Shown: positions 1-9,991, counted from the first letter of the stretch. The stretch: 64,000 nt of DNA from Pseudoalteromonas rubra (GCF_000967655.1 NZ_JXYA01000002.1:245726-309725); one strand, 5' to 3'. Numbers and translations are program-made. The notes: generated by a model from the letters alone, not told the origin.

Positions 1-1370
1 GCAACTGTATGAGCCTTGGCGAGATGACAGCCAAAATGGCCAACAGCCGTGACTATGCAGAATTACTGGATGTGTGGCAGGGCTGGCGTCAGGTTTCTCC
101 ACAGATGCGTCCTTTGTATCAAGATCTGGTTTCTCTGGCGAATGAAGGCGCACAGGAGCTGGGATATCGTGATACAGGCGCGATGTGGCGCAGCAAATAC
201 GACATGCCGGCCGATGACTTTGCTAAAGAACTTGACCGCATCTGGGGCCAGGTAAAGCCTTTATATGACTCACTGCACTGTCACGTTCGTGCCAAGCTTG
301 GCGAAAAGTATGGCGAAGACAAAGTACCTCAGGACCAGCCAATTCCGGCACACCTGTTAGGTAACATGTGGGCCCAGCAATGGGGCAATATCTACGACCT
401 GGTTGCACCTGAAAATGCCGATCCGGGCTATAACGTGACTGAGTTGCTTGAAAAGCATAACTACGACGAAATCAAAATGGTGAAAGGCGCCGAGAAGTTC
501 TTCACTTCAATGGGCTTTGAACCGCTGCCAGAAACATTCTGGACTCGCTCACTCTTCACTAAGCCACAGGACCGTGACGTACAGTGTCATGCATCTGCAT
601 GGAACCTGGATAACAAAGACGATCTGCGTATCAAGATGTGTATCCAGCGCACTGGCGAAGAATTCTCGGTTATTCACCACGAGTTAGGTCACAACTTCTA
701 TCAGCGCGCCTACAACAAGCTGCCGCTGTATTACCAGGAAAGTGCCAACGATGGTTTCCACGAAGCAATCGGTGATACCATAGCGTTGTCGGTAACACCG
801 GGTTACCTTAAAGAGATTGGCCTGCTGGATCAGGTGCCTGACGAGTCAAAAGACATTGGCCTGCTGATGAAAATGGCACTGGATAAAATTGCCTTCATTC
901 CTTTTGGCCTGTTAGTTGACCAATGGCGCTGGAAAGTATACTCCGGCGAAATCAGCCCGGCTGAGTACAACCAAGCCTGGTGGGAATTACGCGAGAAGTA
1001 TCAGGGCCTTCAGGCACCTGTTGCACGTACTGAAAACGACTTTGACCCAGGTGCAAAATACCACGTACCAGGCAATGTACCTTATACGCGCTACTTCCTG
1101 GCACACATTCTACAGTTTGAATTCCACAAAGCCCTGTGTGAAATTTCAGGTAACAAAGAAGCCATTCACCGCTGCTCTGTGTACAACTCAAAAGAAGCCG
1201 GTGAGCGCTTAAATGCCATGCTAGAGATGGGCAGCAGCCGCCCATGGCAAGAAGCATTAGAAAGCGTTACTGGCAGCCAGCAAATGGATGCTACTGCGAT
1301 TTTGGATTACTTTGCACCACTTCAGAGCTATCTGGACGAGCAAAACAAAAACCGCCAGTGCGGTTGGTAA
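1..1370 (+). CDS. Peptidyl-dipeptidase A (ACE-like, peptidase family M2), 3' part
   Basis: This is a zinc dipeptidyl carboxypeptidase that removes C-terminal dipeptides from peptides, probably in the periplasm. The frame is open to the window edge, so the N-terminus (signal peptide and roughly 150-200 residues by comparison with the family) lies outside; the ATG at 9 is internal. The visible part carries the zinc motif HHELGH near 675-695 and the downstream EAIGD motif that supplies the third zinc ligand, both in the order and spacing of the M2 family. A terminator follows the stop codon. Family assignment is firm; the physiological substrate is unknown. Confidence 0.93.
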   Translation, partial: NCMSLGEMTAKMANSRDYAELLDVWQGWRQVSPQMRPLYQDLVSLANEGAQELGYRDTGAMWRSKYDMPADDFAKELDRIWGQVKPLYDSLHCHVRAKLGEKYGEDKVPQDQPIPAHLLGNMWAQQWGNIYDLVAPENADPGYNVTELLEKHNYDEIKMVKGAEKFFTSMGFEPLPETFWTRSLFTKPQDRDVQCHASAWNLDNKDDLRIKMCIQRTGEEFSVIHHELGHNFYQRAYNKLPLYYQESANDGFHEAIGDTIALSVTPGYLKEIGLLDQVPDESKDIGLLMKMALDKIAFIPFGLLVDQWRWKVYSGEISPAEYNQAWWELREKYQGLQAPVARTENDFDPGAKYHVPGNVPYTRYFLAHILQFEFHKALCEISGNKEAIHRCSVYNSKEAGERLNAMLEMGSSRPWQEALESVTGSQQMDATAILDYFAPLQSYLDEQNKNRQCGW

Positions 1371-1383
1371 TCAACACCAAACA

Positions 1384-1411
1384 AAAGGAGCCTGCGGGCT
1401 CCTTTCTTATT
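1384..1411 (+). terminator. Rho-independent terminator after the M2 peptidase
   Basis: A nine-base-pair stem (AAAGGAGCC / GGCTCCTTT) with a TGCG loop is followed by a short T-rich tract, 14 bases after the stop codon. Confidence 0.75.
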
Positions 1412-1487
1412 CGCCACACTCTGAAACAATTCTCCGCTTTTCCATCCTCTGGCTTTTGCGTTAAGGTAGGCGCAAAAGGAGTGCACT

Positions 1488-2297
1488 ATGTCACTAAAAA
1501 GAATCATATTACTCAGTCAGTTTGAACTGACACGTTTGTTTGCCACAAAACGTGGCTGGCTTGCTCTCGCGGCCTTTACTATGGTGTGGCTCATCATATT
1601 ACGCTACCCCATCTATCACGCAGTTTCCGTGCTCAGAAGCCCTGAATTCTCTGATATTGCCATTCAAGTCGCGGGTTCTATTGGTCTCTATCAGCTGGTG
1701 CGCTGGCCTGAGGCCGAGTTATCGGTCTACTGGATCATCGCCCTATTCACGTTTCCATTGTTCACCTTGTTCGTCAGTGCTGATCAGACCGTCGAGGACG
1801 CAAAGCGAGGTACGCTCCGGTTTCTGACCTTACGTGCCAGCCGCGCAGAACTCTTATTAGGGCGCTTTACCGGTCAGGTACTCGTGCTATTGGCTCTCAT
1901 AACGGTCTCCGTTTTGGCTGCCTGGCTGTTAATGCTGACTCGGGATACCGCTTTGCTGTTTAGCGGGTTGCTCAAATTGGTCGTGATCATTACGCTACTG
2001 GCTCTGACCACCTTGCCCTTTATTGCCCTGATGGCGCTGCTTAACCTGCTCGCCAACTCAGCCCGGCTGAGTATTATTTATGCCACCTTGTTGTTCACTG
2101 TAGGCAATCTGCTGATAGGTTATCTGGCAAGCCATATTGAAGCTGCACAATGGTTGTATTATGCCCTGCCGGGTGTGCACATCAGTCGCATAGCGCCCTG
2201 GTACGACATTAACTTGCTGTCCATCGCCACCCCAGTGCTGCAATCAGTGGCGCTTTTGAGCGTCGCCTACTGGCTAATCAAGAGGAAAGATCTATGA
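1488..2297 (+). CDS. ABC-2 type transporter permease
   Basis: A 269-residue integral membrane protein with about six hydrophobic segments, beginning with a short cytoplasmic stretch (MSLKRIILLSQFELTRLF) typical of ABC-2 permeases. The stop codon overlaps the start of the following ATP-binding subunit (ATGA), so the two are translationally coupled and form one exporter. An AAGGAG ribosome binding site lies just before the ATG. The substrate cannot be read from the sequence. No accessory periplasmic protein is present, which fits a simple ATPase-plus-permease exporter. Confidence 0.85.
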   Translation: MSLKRIILLSQFELTRLFATKRGWLALAAFTMVWLIILRYPIYHAVSVLRSPEFSDIAIQVAGSIGLYQLVRWPEAELSVYWIIALFTFPLFTLFVSADQTVEDAKRGTLRFLTLRASRAELLLGRFTGQVLVLLALITVSVLAAWLLMLTRDTALLFSGLLKLVVIITLLALTTLPFIALMALLNLLANSARLSIIYATLLFTVGNLLIGYLASHIEAAQWLYYALPGVHISRIAPWYDINLLSIATPVLQSVALLSVAYWLIKRKDL

Positions 2298-3211
2298 ACT
2301 CTGCTACTTCCATCGCGATTGAGGTCAGCGGTCTGACAAAGCGATTTGCCCAGAAGCGTGCCCTGGATGACGTCAGTTTCTCTATAAACGCTGGCAGTAC
2401 CATTGCTCTGGTAGGCCCAAATGGCGCAGGCAAGACCACGTTATTCAGTATCTTGTGTGGTTTTTTACAAGCAGATTCGGGTAATGTTCGAGTCTTTGGC
2501 CACACGCCGGGCGACAGCGCCCTGTTCGGAGTGCTCAGTGCTTTGCCACAGGATGCGCAGCTGGATCCGCGCTTTTCGGTCGGTAAACAACTGACCTTTT
2601 ACGGCCAGCTGCAAGGATTAAATCGCCGCGAGGCGCAGCATGAAACGGCACGCGTTCTTGAGTTAGTCGACCTCAGTGAGCAACTGAATGCCAAAGCGTC
2701 AGAGTTATCGCATGGGATGAGAAAACGCATCTGCATCGCACAAGCGCTGATTGGACAACCCAAAATCGTGTTGCTGGACGAAGCAACGGCCGGACTGGAT
2801 CCCCTTAATGCAAAAGCTATCCGTTCATTGATTGCCGATTTGAGTAAAGACATCACCTTTATGCTCAGCTCCCATGACTTGAGTGAACTGGAGCGCTTAT
2901 GTGACACTGTGCTTTATCTGGAGCAAGGCAAGCTCACCAGTCATCAAAGATATGCGCAAAACGAGTCTGACACGGCCTTCCTGACTCTTCAGGTTCAACA
3001 ATTAACTGAGCACATGAAAGAGCAGATTGCACACCTCAGCGGAGTTAAAAACGTCAGACAATCTCAGTCCGATGAATTTGTCATTGAGTATGATGTCAGC
3101 CACAAGGCACTGGATATTGCCTTGCTGGAGTTATGTCATCATCATGGCTGGCGATACAAGCAGCTCATTAACGGCAACACGCTCGAAAACCAGCTGTTCG
3201 CTACGCCTTAA
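2294..3211 (+). CDS. ABC transporter ATP-binding protein
   Basis: The 305-residue ATPase partner of the upstream permease. It has the Walker A motif GPNGAGKTT at about residue 40, an LSHGMRKR signature, the Walker B LLDEATAGLD and an H-loop (SSHDLSELE). After the roughly 220-residue nucleotide-binding domain there is an 80-residue C-terminal extension, common in CcmA/NatA-type exporters. It overlaps the permease by four bases. The substrate is unknown. Confidence 0.92.
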   Translation: MNSATSIAIEVSGLTKRFAQKRALDDVSFSINAGSTIALVGPNGAGKTTLFSILCGFLQADSGNVRVFGHTPGDSALFGVLSALPQDAQLDPRFSVGKQLTFYGQLQGLNRREAQHETARVLELVDLSEQLNAKASELSHGMRKRICIAQALIGQPKIVLLDEATAGLDPLNAKAIRSLIADLSKDITFMLSSHDLSELERLCDTVLYLEQGKLTSHQRYAQNESDTAFLTLQVQQLTEHMKEQIAHLSGVKNVRQSQSDEFVIEYDVSHKALDIALLELCHHHGWRYKQLINGNTLENQLFATP

Positions 3212-3249
3212 GCTACAATAGTAGAGACTTACACGCAGCCGGGTAGACA

Positions 3250-3744
3250 ATGAATAAAACTCTCAGACTTATTCGCCATGCGAAATCAAGCTGGCAAGAC
3301 ACTCAGCTGCACGATATCGACCGGCCACTTAAACCTAAAGGTGTGCGCCGCACACAGGCACTGGCCGCGCAACTAGGGTTGCTTCCACAAACACATATAT
3401 TTACCAGCCCGGCACGTCGGGCGCACGATACCGCACATATTCTCCATGCAGAGTGTCAGGTGAGCAAGGCTGTTGAAGTGATCCCGGCACTTTATACCTT
3501 TGATGCAACGGATCTGATGGATTGTTTGCACCTGCTACCAGATGAGTGCTCTGATGTTACTGTAGTGGGCCATAATCCGGCAATGACAATACTGGTCAAT
3601 CATCTGATCCGTCATCAGTTGGATAACCTGGTCACTGCTGGTTACGTGGAGCTGAGCCTGCAAAGTGCGCACTGGCACAAAGTAGCGGCAGAAAACGTCA
3701 CATTAGAGCGCTTTATCCTCAGGCCGGAGCTGGGCACTACATAA
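3250..3744 (+). CDS. sixA: Phosphohistidine phosphatase SixA
   Basis: A histidine-phosphatase superfamily protein of 164 residues, close to E. coli SixA (161). The catalytic RHAKSSW box is at residues 9-15, an arginine-rich segment (SPARRAHDTA) is central, and the second catalytic histidine is in VVGHNP. In E. coli SixA removes phosphate from histidine phosphotransfer proteins (ArcB, the nitrogen PTS). It lies 38 bases after the ABC genes and may share their transcript. Its stop codon touches the left end of a MITE-like element. Confidence 0.88.
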   Translation: MNKTLRLIRHAKSSWQDTQLHDIDRPLKPKGVRRTQALAAQLGLLPQTHIFTSPARRAHDTAHILHAECQVSKAVEVIPALYTFDATDLMDCLHLLPDECSDVTVVGHNPAMTILVNHLIRHQLDNLVTAGYVELSLQSAHWHKVAAENVTLERFILRPELGTT

Positions 3745-3916
3745 TACCAATTTCACTTAATACTTGTTCAATTTGACGGAGCAAATATGACGCTAACTGT
3801 GTTAAAAATTTCTCATTTAGAGCCTTTACCTAAGGTATGAGTTCGCAAATTTTTGCCTGGTTATCGAACATATTTTCTCGCCTCAAAATAGAACACTTAA
3901 TTAAGCAAATTGATAT
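3744..3916. repeat. MITE-like element with terminal inverted repeats
   Basis: The gap between sixA and sohB is almost filled by a 173-base segment. It begins ATACCAATTTCACTTAAT and ends AAGCAAATTGATAT, so the outer ten bases are inverted repeats with one mismatch (ATACCAATTT against ATATCAATTT), and a CTTAAT motif is repeated further in. It encodes no protein. I associate similar stretches with Pseudoalteromonas intergenic regions, from memory only. The right end overlaps the approach to the sohB stop codon. Confidence 0.5.
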
Positions 3917-3937
3917 AAACCGCACTGCCCGGATGGT

Positions 3938-4951
3938 TTAGTAGCTTGATTTTTGCCACTTGGAGAACAGGCGCATCGCTCCTTTTTCAAGGCTCAGGCT
4001 CACGCCAATCCCAAGCTTTTCTGCCATGGATTTTTTCAGTTTATAGCGCACCTGATAAAGCTGATAGGCCTGATTTAAATCTAACAACAGGTCATCGCTG
4101 GTGCGAATTTCATCCACCAGTGCAAACTCATGAGCGTGGGTTGCCAGCCAGTGCTCTCCGGTTGCCACTTTGTCTATATCCATATTGGGTCGGTTGTCGC
4201 TGACAAAACGCTTGAACAAACCATGGGTATGTTCGATTTCTTCACGAAACTTTTCGCGTCCTTTATCGGTATTTTCTCCAAACAGAGTTAGAGTGCGCTT
4301 GTACTCGCCGGCCGTAATTTGCTCATAATCAATGTCATTCTTTTTAAGCAACTTGTTGAAGTTAGGCAACTGAGCAATAACGCCAATAGAGCCAACTATC
4401 GCAAACGGCGCCGCGATGATTTTGTCTGCCACACAGGCCATCATATAACCCCCGCTGGCTGCGACTTTATCTACGCACACCGTCAGTGGCAGCCCGGCGT
4501 CTTTGATACGTTGCAATTGTGAGGCAGCCAGGCCGTAACCATGCACAACCCCGCCACCACTTTCCAGGTTAACCACAACCTGATCTTGCTTGGCATCAGC
4601 GATTGTTAAGATAGCAGTTACTTCTTCTCTGAGGTTTTCCACTTCATGGGCATCCATGCTGCCGCTAAACTCAACGACAAACACGCGCTTTTTATCTTCA
4701 TCAGCCTGGTCTGATTGCGCCTTTTTCTGCTGCTTTTGATGCGCTTTGAGCGCTTTTTTGTCCAGCGTTTGCGCCAGAAACTGCTCTTTTGCCTCGTCCA
4801 GACGTTTAGATATATCGGTCAGCTCGATTTCACCGGACTGAGAACTCGGCTTGTGGCTTGCTGCAACAATCATGGCTATGACTGCACCAAGTGCAGCGAC
4901 CAGAGTCACCGCTTTGGCCAAAAATAATCCGTACTCGTATAAAAATGCCAA
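3938..4951 (-). CDS. sohB: Inner-membrane protease SohB (peptidase S49)
   Basis: A membrane-anchored serine protease of the signal-peptide-peptidase family. The start chosen is the TTG at 4951, seven bases after a good AGGAG (4959-4963). It gives LAFLYEYGLFLAKAV, matching the SohB N-terminus, and a 337-residue protein. A longer frame from the ATG at 5017 would translate through the upstream terminator and is rejected. One transmembrane helix (about 8-30) is followed by a charged linker and the S49 domain, with the nucleophile in ASGGYMMA (about residue 165) and the catalytic lysine in GEYKRTL (about 219). Role: quality control of membrane and signal peptides, by family. Confidence 0.9.
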   Translation of the reverse strand: MAFLYEYGLFLAKAVTLVAALGAVIAMIVAASHKPSSQSGEIELTDISKRLDEAKEQFLAQTLDKKALKAHQKQQKKAQSDQADEDKKRVFVVEFSGSMDAHEVENLREEVTAILTIADAKQDQVVVNLESGGGVVHGYGLAASQLQRIKDAGLPLTVCVDKVAASGGYMMACVADKIIAAPFAIVGSIGVIAQLPNFNKLLKKNDIDYEQITAGEYKRTLTLFGENTDKGREKFREEIEHTHGLFKRFVSDNRPNMDIDKVATGEHWLATHAHEFALVDEIRTSDDLLLDLNQAYQLYQVRYKLKKSMAEKLGIGVSLSLEKGAMRLFSKWQKSSY

Positions 4952-4977
4952 CTTTCTACTCCTGAAATTTAAGTAAA

Positions 4978-5004
4978 AAAAAGCCGCTAAAACAGCGGCT
5001 TTTT
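4978..5004. terminator. Rho-independent terminator (lipase gene, also usable in the + direction)
   Basis: An eleven-base-pair stem AAAAAGCCGCT / AGCGGCTTTTT with a five-base loop lies 20 bases after the lipase stop. Transcripts from the lipase end here and sohB begins immediately downstream. Confidence 0.9.
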
Positions 5005-5023
5005 CATAATCTCTCAAATGCGA

Positions 5024-7441
5024 TTATTTTGCAATAACAGCATCATTGGTAATTGGCAGCATCAGGCCTTTTGATGCCAGGAAAGTAGCCAGTTGTTTCT
5101 GGATTTCCATTGTTGCTGCTGCATGACCTTCAGCTGTACCACCAGAGCGTTCGTCAAAGCCAGGCGTCAACAGTGAGCTATGGTGGCCCTGACTGAACTT
5201 AACCACATAGCTGCCTGCTGTACCGTCGACCTCTGGAGACTCTGAAACCGCCGTCAGTCCCATCATAGCAGCCATTGGCAAGCTGCCTGATAGCGGATTG
5301 CTTAGAGTTGAAGGTGGAATAACCTGATCTTCTTTGTTGCCGTTCTCACCGCCTACAACCACGCCCATATACATAGGTGTACCCAGCGCGTTAACAGTGC
5401 CTGCGTAGTTAATCGGATCCGCGCTGCCAAGTACGCTTTGCGCGGCATAAGCGAACTGCGTGACTGTTGCATCAATTGCGCCCAGTGCAACTGTGTCACC
5501 GTTGGCAGCTAACTGAGCTGTAAAGGTTGAATAAGCACAGTTTGCAAACGCGCCGGCATCCGCTGCGTACTGACCACAGTCTGTAATAGCCCCTTCTCCA
5601 AGGTAAGCATTAAACTGTTTTGATACCGCCAAATCTGTTGCAGCAGACAGTACAGCACTTTTCACCACAGGACCAAACGAAGCCGACTCCACCAGGAAGT
5701 TAGCTATGCCTGAACCACCACTTGATAGCGCACCCGCTTTCACGTTAAACAAGGCATCAACCTGCTCATCCAGCGGCGAGTTGGCTAAAGCGATAAAGCC
5801 CGGTCCAACAACTGAGCCCAGTGAGTGGCCAATAAAGCTGACATCCTGAGTATTGAACAGTAATGGAACCGCAGTTGCCTGGTTAATAAAGTTCAGACCC
5901 AAACGCAGGCCAAGTAAGTCGGCCTTTGACTGACGCAGGTTATCACGGGCAACTAACAGTGATTGCAGGTTCATATAGTGCAGCACACTCTTAGTCGACG
6001 CATTGAAGTCATCTTCACCGTCGCCATCTACATCAATACCGCGTTCACCATGCAGCGGATGGTCAATTGCAACGGTAGCAAAACCTGCCTGAGTTAGTGC
6101 CAGTGTCAGGCCTAACATGTCTTCTTTTTTACTGGTAATACCGTGTTGCATAATTACGACTGGCCAACCCGTGTCAGGGCGGTTTGTCTCATCTGCTGGC
6201 ATTGTGATCTGCACCGGAATGTTATTCGCACCCAGCGCTTTTGGAATTGGGTTATATTTGCTAACAAACTTGTGCTGATCCAGGCCTAAGTCTCTTAAAC
6301 GGCCGCCAGAGAGTGCATTACACAGAGTATCGTTACCTTCTTTGAGCTCAGGTGTGCCACCAGTTGCCTGAATATAACCGGCAACCGCTGCTGCGTTATC
6401 ACACTGTGCCTGCCAGTAAGTATCTGCCAGTGCCGCGTCTTCTTTCGCTTGCGGCTCCCCGAGATAACGAGGCAAAACGATATTGCCTTGCAAGTATCTT
6501 ACTGAGCGGAACAAAGGACGAATTTCGTCAGATAAAGGGATACCCGGCAAGTCAGCAACCGTCAAACCATCAGCTGGCTGTTGGCCAACACTCAATACCG
6601 GTCTTTGCTCAGTTGTCAAAGAGGCTGCCAGTAGCTGTTTAACTGCGCCCATCACCTCAAAGGTTGAGTGCGTTGTCATCGCCGCAGAGAAAATGATTTC
6701 TTCACTGGTCACAGTACCAAGCGAGGTAACAGCATTCTCATAGCTTTTCACAACCGCTTGCAGGCCCTTTTGCGCAGGCGTCACCAAAGGTGCGTCTTGC
6801 TTGAGCAAAGTATAGGTTGAAGACGGTGCAACACTACCCGAGCTGTCTTTCAGGCCCGTTGTTAGTACTGTGATGTAGGTAGTCGACGACTTAAGCGGTT
6901 TCATAGGGATCACATTGATGCTTTTCCCGTCCGCGCCCAACTTAGCGATAAAGTCACCCTGCAAGCCGTTGGTCAACTCGGCAACCCCTTTACAGGCGAT
7001 CCCAGCCGGCACTGTTGCACAGTCCTGATCTGTCAGGCTGGCACCCATAACCACTTCAAAAATTCTCACCGCGCCGGGCGTTGATACACTGGCGGCGTCA
7101 ATTTCAACACCCGCAGGTACTGTCAAATCGATAGCAAACGGCATTTGGGTTGACCAACCATCCAGTGCGCCTATTGCCAATGAAGGGTCGGCATAATGTG
7201 CACGCTGAATTTTGACCGAGCCGTCATCATTCAACTCACCAGGGATATTAAGCGTGCCATCCTTCGTGCCGTTAAACAGCAGATCATTAGGCACAGAAAT
7301 CACCCCATTTGATGGGTCGAACTTAATCGAGGCGCTGGGTTTTACAGCAGCGCTTTCTTGTTTTACATCTTCAAGGGTTTCACCGCCGCCACAACCTGCT
7401 AAGGCTGCAGAAACCGCGAGTGAGAGTAGCATTTTTTTCAT
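5024..7441 (-). CDS. VolA/Pla-1 family surface lipoprotein phospholipase
   Basis: An 805-residue lipoprotein. The signal peptide ends in the lipobox LAGC, followed by GGGE, and the mature N-terminus carries an FDPSNGVISVPNDLLF segment characteristic of the Pla-1/cef/VolA group. An alpha/beta-hydrolase domain contains the nucleophile elbow GHSLG at about residue 538, and a preceding DHPLHGERG segment fits this fold. Vibrio VolA is a surface-exposed lysophospholipase that helps the cell use host or environmental lipids. Here it is monocistronic, with its own terminator. The exact lipid substrate is inferred from the family only. Confidence 0.88.
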   Translation of the reverse strand: MKKMLLSLAVSAALAGCGGGETLEDVKQESAAVKPSASIKFDPSNGVISVPNDLLFNGTKDGTLNIPGELNDDGSVKIQRAHYADPSLAIGALDGWSTQMPFAIDLTVPAGVEIDAASVSTPGAVRIFEVVMGASLTDQDCATVPAGIACKGVAELTNGLQGDFIAKLGADGKSINVIPMKPLKSSTTYITVLTTGLKDSSGSVAPSSTYTLLKQDAPLVTPAQKGLQAVVKSYENAVTSLGTVTSEEIIFSAAMTTHSTFEVMGAVKQLLAASLTTEQRPVLSVGQQPADGLTVADLPGIPLSDEIRPLFRSVRYLQGNIVLPRYLGEPQAKEDAALADTYWQAQCDNAAAVAGYIQATGGTPELKEGNDTLCNALSGGRLRDLGLDQHKFVSKYNPIPKALGANNIPVQITMPADETNRPDTGWPVVIMQHGITSKKEDMLGLTLALTQAGFATVAIDHPLHGERGIDVDGDGEDDFNASTKSVLHYMNLQSLLVARDNLRQSKADLLGLRLGLNFINQATAVPLLFNTQDVSFIGHSLGSVVGPGFIALANSPLDEQVDALFNVKAGALSSGGSGIANFLVESASFGPVVKSAVLSAATDLAVSKQFNAYLGEGAITDCGQYAADAGAFANCAYSTFTAQLAANGDTVALGAIDATVTQFAYAAQSVLGSADPINYAGTVNALGTPMYMGVVVGGENGNKEDQVIPPSTLSNPLSGSLPMAAMMGLTAVSESPEVDGTAGSYVVKFSQGHHSSLLTPGFDERSGGTAEGHAAATMEIQKQLATFLASKGLMLPITNDAVIAK

Positions 7442-7710
7442 TTATTTGGCTCCGACATAATCTTATTATTATTCTTAGCCCTGAACTCAACCTAACTGCT
7501 TAATTTAGCTGATAAATTGACCAATCAGAGAACATTTAGTTAAAACCTTTGCAAAAAGGTACTTAAAGGTAAATCTGCTTTTAATAAGACATTAGACCAG
7601 TTTAAGTTAACGCAAAGTGTAGCGTTTCGCCAGCCATATTTACAATAAATTCGATAACTTGGCTGTGGTATGTGTTAAAATATGCCGAAAATTTAGCTCA
7701 GAGGTTCAAA

Positions 7711-8454
7711 ATGCATACTTATCAAGCAGCTGAGAATGCTTTAGAAAACAAAGTGATTTTGATCACAGGTGCAGGCGATGGCATTGGCCGGGTTGCCGCA
7801 CTGACCTACGCCAAACATGGTGCAACGGTGATTCTGCTGGGTAAAACCACCCAAAAGCTGGAATGTGTTTATGACGAAATCGTTGCGGCAGGATGTCCGA
7901 AACCGGCCATTGTGCCGTTAGACCTGAAAGGCGCGACAAAACAACACTATCGCGACCTTGCCGCAACTATCGAACAACAATTTGGCAAGCTTGACGGGCT
8001 GCTAAATAACGCCTCCATTTTAGGTGCCCTGGGTCCGCTGGAACATTTTTGCGTGTCCACGTTTGAGAACATCATGAAAGTGAACGTTACCGCACAGGCA
8101 ATGATCACCAAATACCTGTTCCCTGTGATGCGTAAATCACCCAGCGCTTCTATTGTCTTTACGTCATCTGGCGTAGGTCGTCAGGGCCGCGAATTTTGGG
8201 GCGCTTATGCCATTTCGAAATTTGCCACCGAAGGTATGATGCAAACCTGGGCAGCAGAAGTGGGTAAAACCAACATTCGCATTAACTGTATTAACCCAGG
8301 TGCGACTCGCACTGGCATGCGCGCTACAGCTTATCCGGGCGAAGATAAAGACAAACTAAAAACCCCCGAAGAACTGATGCCGACTTACCTCTACCTGATG
8401 TCCGATGACTCGGCCGAGGTAAATGGTCAGTCGCTGGATGCCCAACCTAAGTAA
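7711..8454 (+). CDS. yciK: YciK-family short-chain dehydrogenase/reductase
   Basis: The start at 7711 gives MHTYQAAENALENKV and follows a GAGG at 7701; the in-frame ATG at 7672 lacks a site and is not used. The 247-residue protein has the cofactor glycine motif TGAGDGIG (about residues 18-25), the catalytic serine in SSGVGRQ and the YAISK tyrosine-lysine pair, so it is an active-looking classical SDR. E. coli YciK is about the same length and also lies near rluB and trp. Its natural substrate is not established. Confidence 0.9.
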   Translation: MHTYQAAENALENKVILITGAGDGIGRVAALTYAKHGATVILLGKTTQKLECVYDEIVAAGCPKPAIVPLDLKGATKQHYRDLAATIEQQFGKLDGLLNNASILGALGPLEHFCVSTFENIMKVNVTAQAMITKYLFPVMRKSPSASIVFTSSGVGRQGREFWGAYAISKFATEGMMQTWAAEVGKTNIRINCINPGATRTGMRATAYPGEDKDKLKTPEELMPTYLYLMSDDSAEVNGQSLDAQPK

Positions 8455-8460
8455 GCCATA

Positions 8461-8487
8461 AAAAAAGCCGCGAAAAGCGGCTTTTTT
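8461..8487. terminator. Bidirectional terminator between yciK and rluB
   Basis: A perfect eleven-base-pair stem AAAAAAGCCGC / GCGGCTTTTTT with a GAAAA loop sits between two convergent genes, so it can end both transcripts. Confidence 0.92.
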
Positions 8488-8496
8488 GTCTCTGTT

Positions 8497-9357
8497 TTAA
8501 CGGCGTTTGCTCTGTTTGAGGCGCTGGTTATGCTTATTCACCGCCTTGCGAATACGGTTTATCTTCGCACGCTTGTCCTTACGCTTTTCAGGCATCACAG
8601 ACAGCTTAGTCTGCGTTTCAGGACGCATACCTACCGACTTGCGCAGATAATTCACATCTTCCAGTTTGAGCTCTTCCCAGCCGCCCTGAGGCAGGCGTTT
8701 ACCCAATTCCAGCTTACCATAGCGGATCCGGATAAGGCGCGATACTTCTAGCTCCTGCGACTGCCACAAGCGACGCACTTCGCGGTTACGGCCCTCGGTT
8801 AAGGTGACGTTAAACCACTTGTTCAGGCCTTCACCACCGCGTGGGGCCAGCTTCAGGAATTTCGCCGGACCGTCTTCCAGTTCAACCCCTTTTTTCAGGT
8901 TGCGCAGGTGTTCGTTAGTTACATCACCAAATACCCGCACCGAATATTCACGCTCTACCTCATATTTAGGGTGCATCAGGCGATTGGCCAGCTCACCATC
9001 ATTGGTGAACAGTAACAGACCTGATGTATTTACATCCAACCGACCAATGGCGATCCAGCGGTCGCCTTCAATACGCGGGAGACGGTCGAACACGGTACGG
9101 CGGCCTTCCGGATCTTTACGCGTACACAGCTCACCTTCAGGTTTATGGTACATTAGGACACGGCAGATCCGCTCTTCCTGTTGCTCCACTTTAACGATAT
9201 GGCCATCGACGCGAATGACGGCGTTTTCTTCTACGCGATCACCCAGTTTAGCAACCTTACCGTCAACACTGACACGGTTGCTTTCGATGTATTTTTCCAT
9301 TTCACGACGCGAGCCAACGCCGGCGCGTGCTAAAACTTTTTGTAACTTCTCACTCAT
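8497..9357 (-). CDS. rluB: 23S rRNA pseudouridine(2605) synthase RluB
   Basis: A 286-residue pseudouridine synthase. An N-terminal S4 RNA-binding domain ([20 protein letters not shown]) is followed by the RsuA/RluB catalytic domain with [17 protein letters not shown], which holds the catalytic aspartate, and the RQLxxL-like segment ENREVRRLW. The tail is strongly basic, typical of RluB. It overlaps scpB by four bases and is the last gene of the rnm-yciO-scpA-scpB-rluB run. Confidence 0.93.
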   Translation of the reverse strand: MSEKLQKVLARAGVGSRREMEKYIESNRVSVDGKVAKLGDRVEENAVIRVDGHIVKVEQQEERICRVLMYHKPEGELCTRKDPEGRRTVFDRLPRIEGDRWIAIGRLDVNTSGLLLFTNDGELANRLMHPKYEVEREYSVRVFGDVTNEHLRNLKKGVELEDGPAKFLKLAPRGGEGLNKWFNVTLTEGRNREVRRLWQSQELEVSRLIRIRYGKLELGKRLPQGGWEELKLEDVNYLRKSVGMRPETQTKLSVMPEKRKDKRAKINRIRKAVNKHNQRLKQSKRR

Positions 9358-9941
9358 TCTGATGGTTCTCTCACAGAAGGATCATCTAACATCTGATCTA
9401 GCTTTTCGCCCTGCTGAGATGGCAGCTCAGGGAGCATGTCCAACCCGTTGAGCGAAAAGTAGTCTAAAAATTGTTTGGTTGTTGCATACAGTGCCGGTTT
9501 GCCTGGCACTTCTTTATAGCCCACCACTTTTATCCATTGCCGCTCCAGCAAGCTTTTGATGATGTTGGAGCTCACCGTCACGCCCCGTACCTGCTCAATC
9601 TCGCCTCTTGTTATAGGCTGACGATAAGCGATCAGTGCCAGGGTTTCGAGCGTAGCCCGAGAGTATTTTGGTGCTTTTTCCTGCCACAGGTTGCTAAGCC
9701 AGGGGCTTAAACTGGCACAAGCCTGAAAACGATAGCCCGTGCCAACTTCAACCAGTTTGACGCCCCGAGTCTGATAGTGCTCACTCAACGTTGTCAGTGC
9801 CTGCCTGAGGCGGGCATCCGATACAGTAATGTCCTGTAAAACGGTTTCTTTCAGCTGCTTTCGGGATAAAGGCTTATCGGCAACGAATATGGCTGCTTCA
9901 ACCAGTTCAACCAATTGTTCATCACTGATACGGCGTTTCAT
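9354..9941 (-). CDS. scpB: Segregation and condensation protein B
   Basis: A 195-residue ScpB with two winged-helix domains. The segment [28 protein letters not shown] is diagnostic. ScpB dimers bind the kleisin ScpA and work with SMC in chromosome organisation. It starts 50 bases after scpA and overlaps rluB by four bases (ATGA), an order conserved in many gammaproteobacteria. Confidence 0.94.
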   Translation of the reverse strand: MKRRISDEQLVELVEAAIFVADKPLSRKQLKETVLQDITVSDARLRQALTTLSEHYQTRGVKLVEVGTGYRFQACASLSPWLSNLWQEKAPKYSRATLETLALIAYRQPITRGEIEQVRGVTVSSNIIKSLLERQWIKVVGYKEVPGKPALYATTKQFLDYFSLNGLDMLPELPSQQGEKLDQMLDDPSVREPSE

Positions 9942-9991
9942 GCAAGTAGGATAAGGCTAGTCTAAAGCCGCGTATTATGACAGAGCCGGCG

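Noticed and set aside
4952..5017. N-terminal extension of SohB to an ATG at 5017
   Set aside because: It would be translated through the lipase terminator, has no ribosome binding site and is not conserved; the TTG at 4951 has a perfect site.
8804..9451. A 215-codon plus-strand frame opposite rluB
   Set aside because: Serine- and arginine-rich shadow of the rluB coding strand, without a ribosome binding site or domain.
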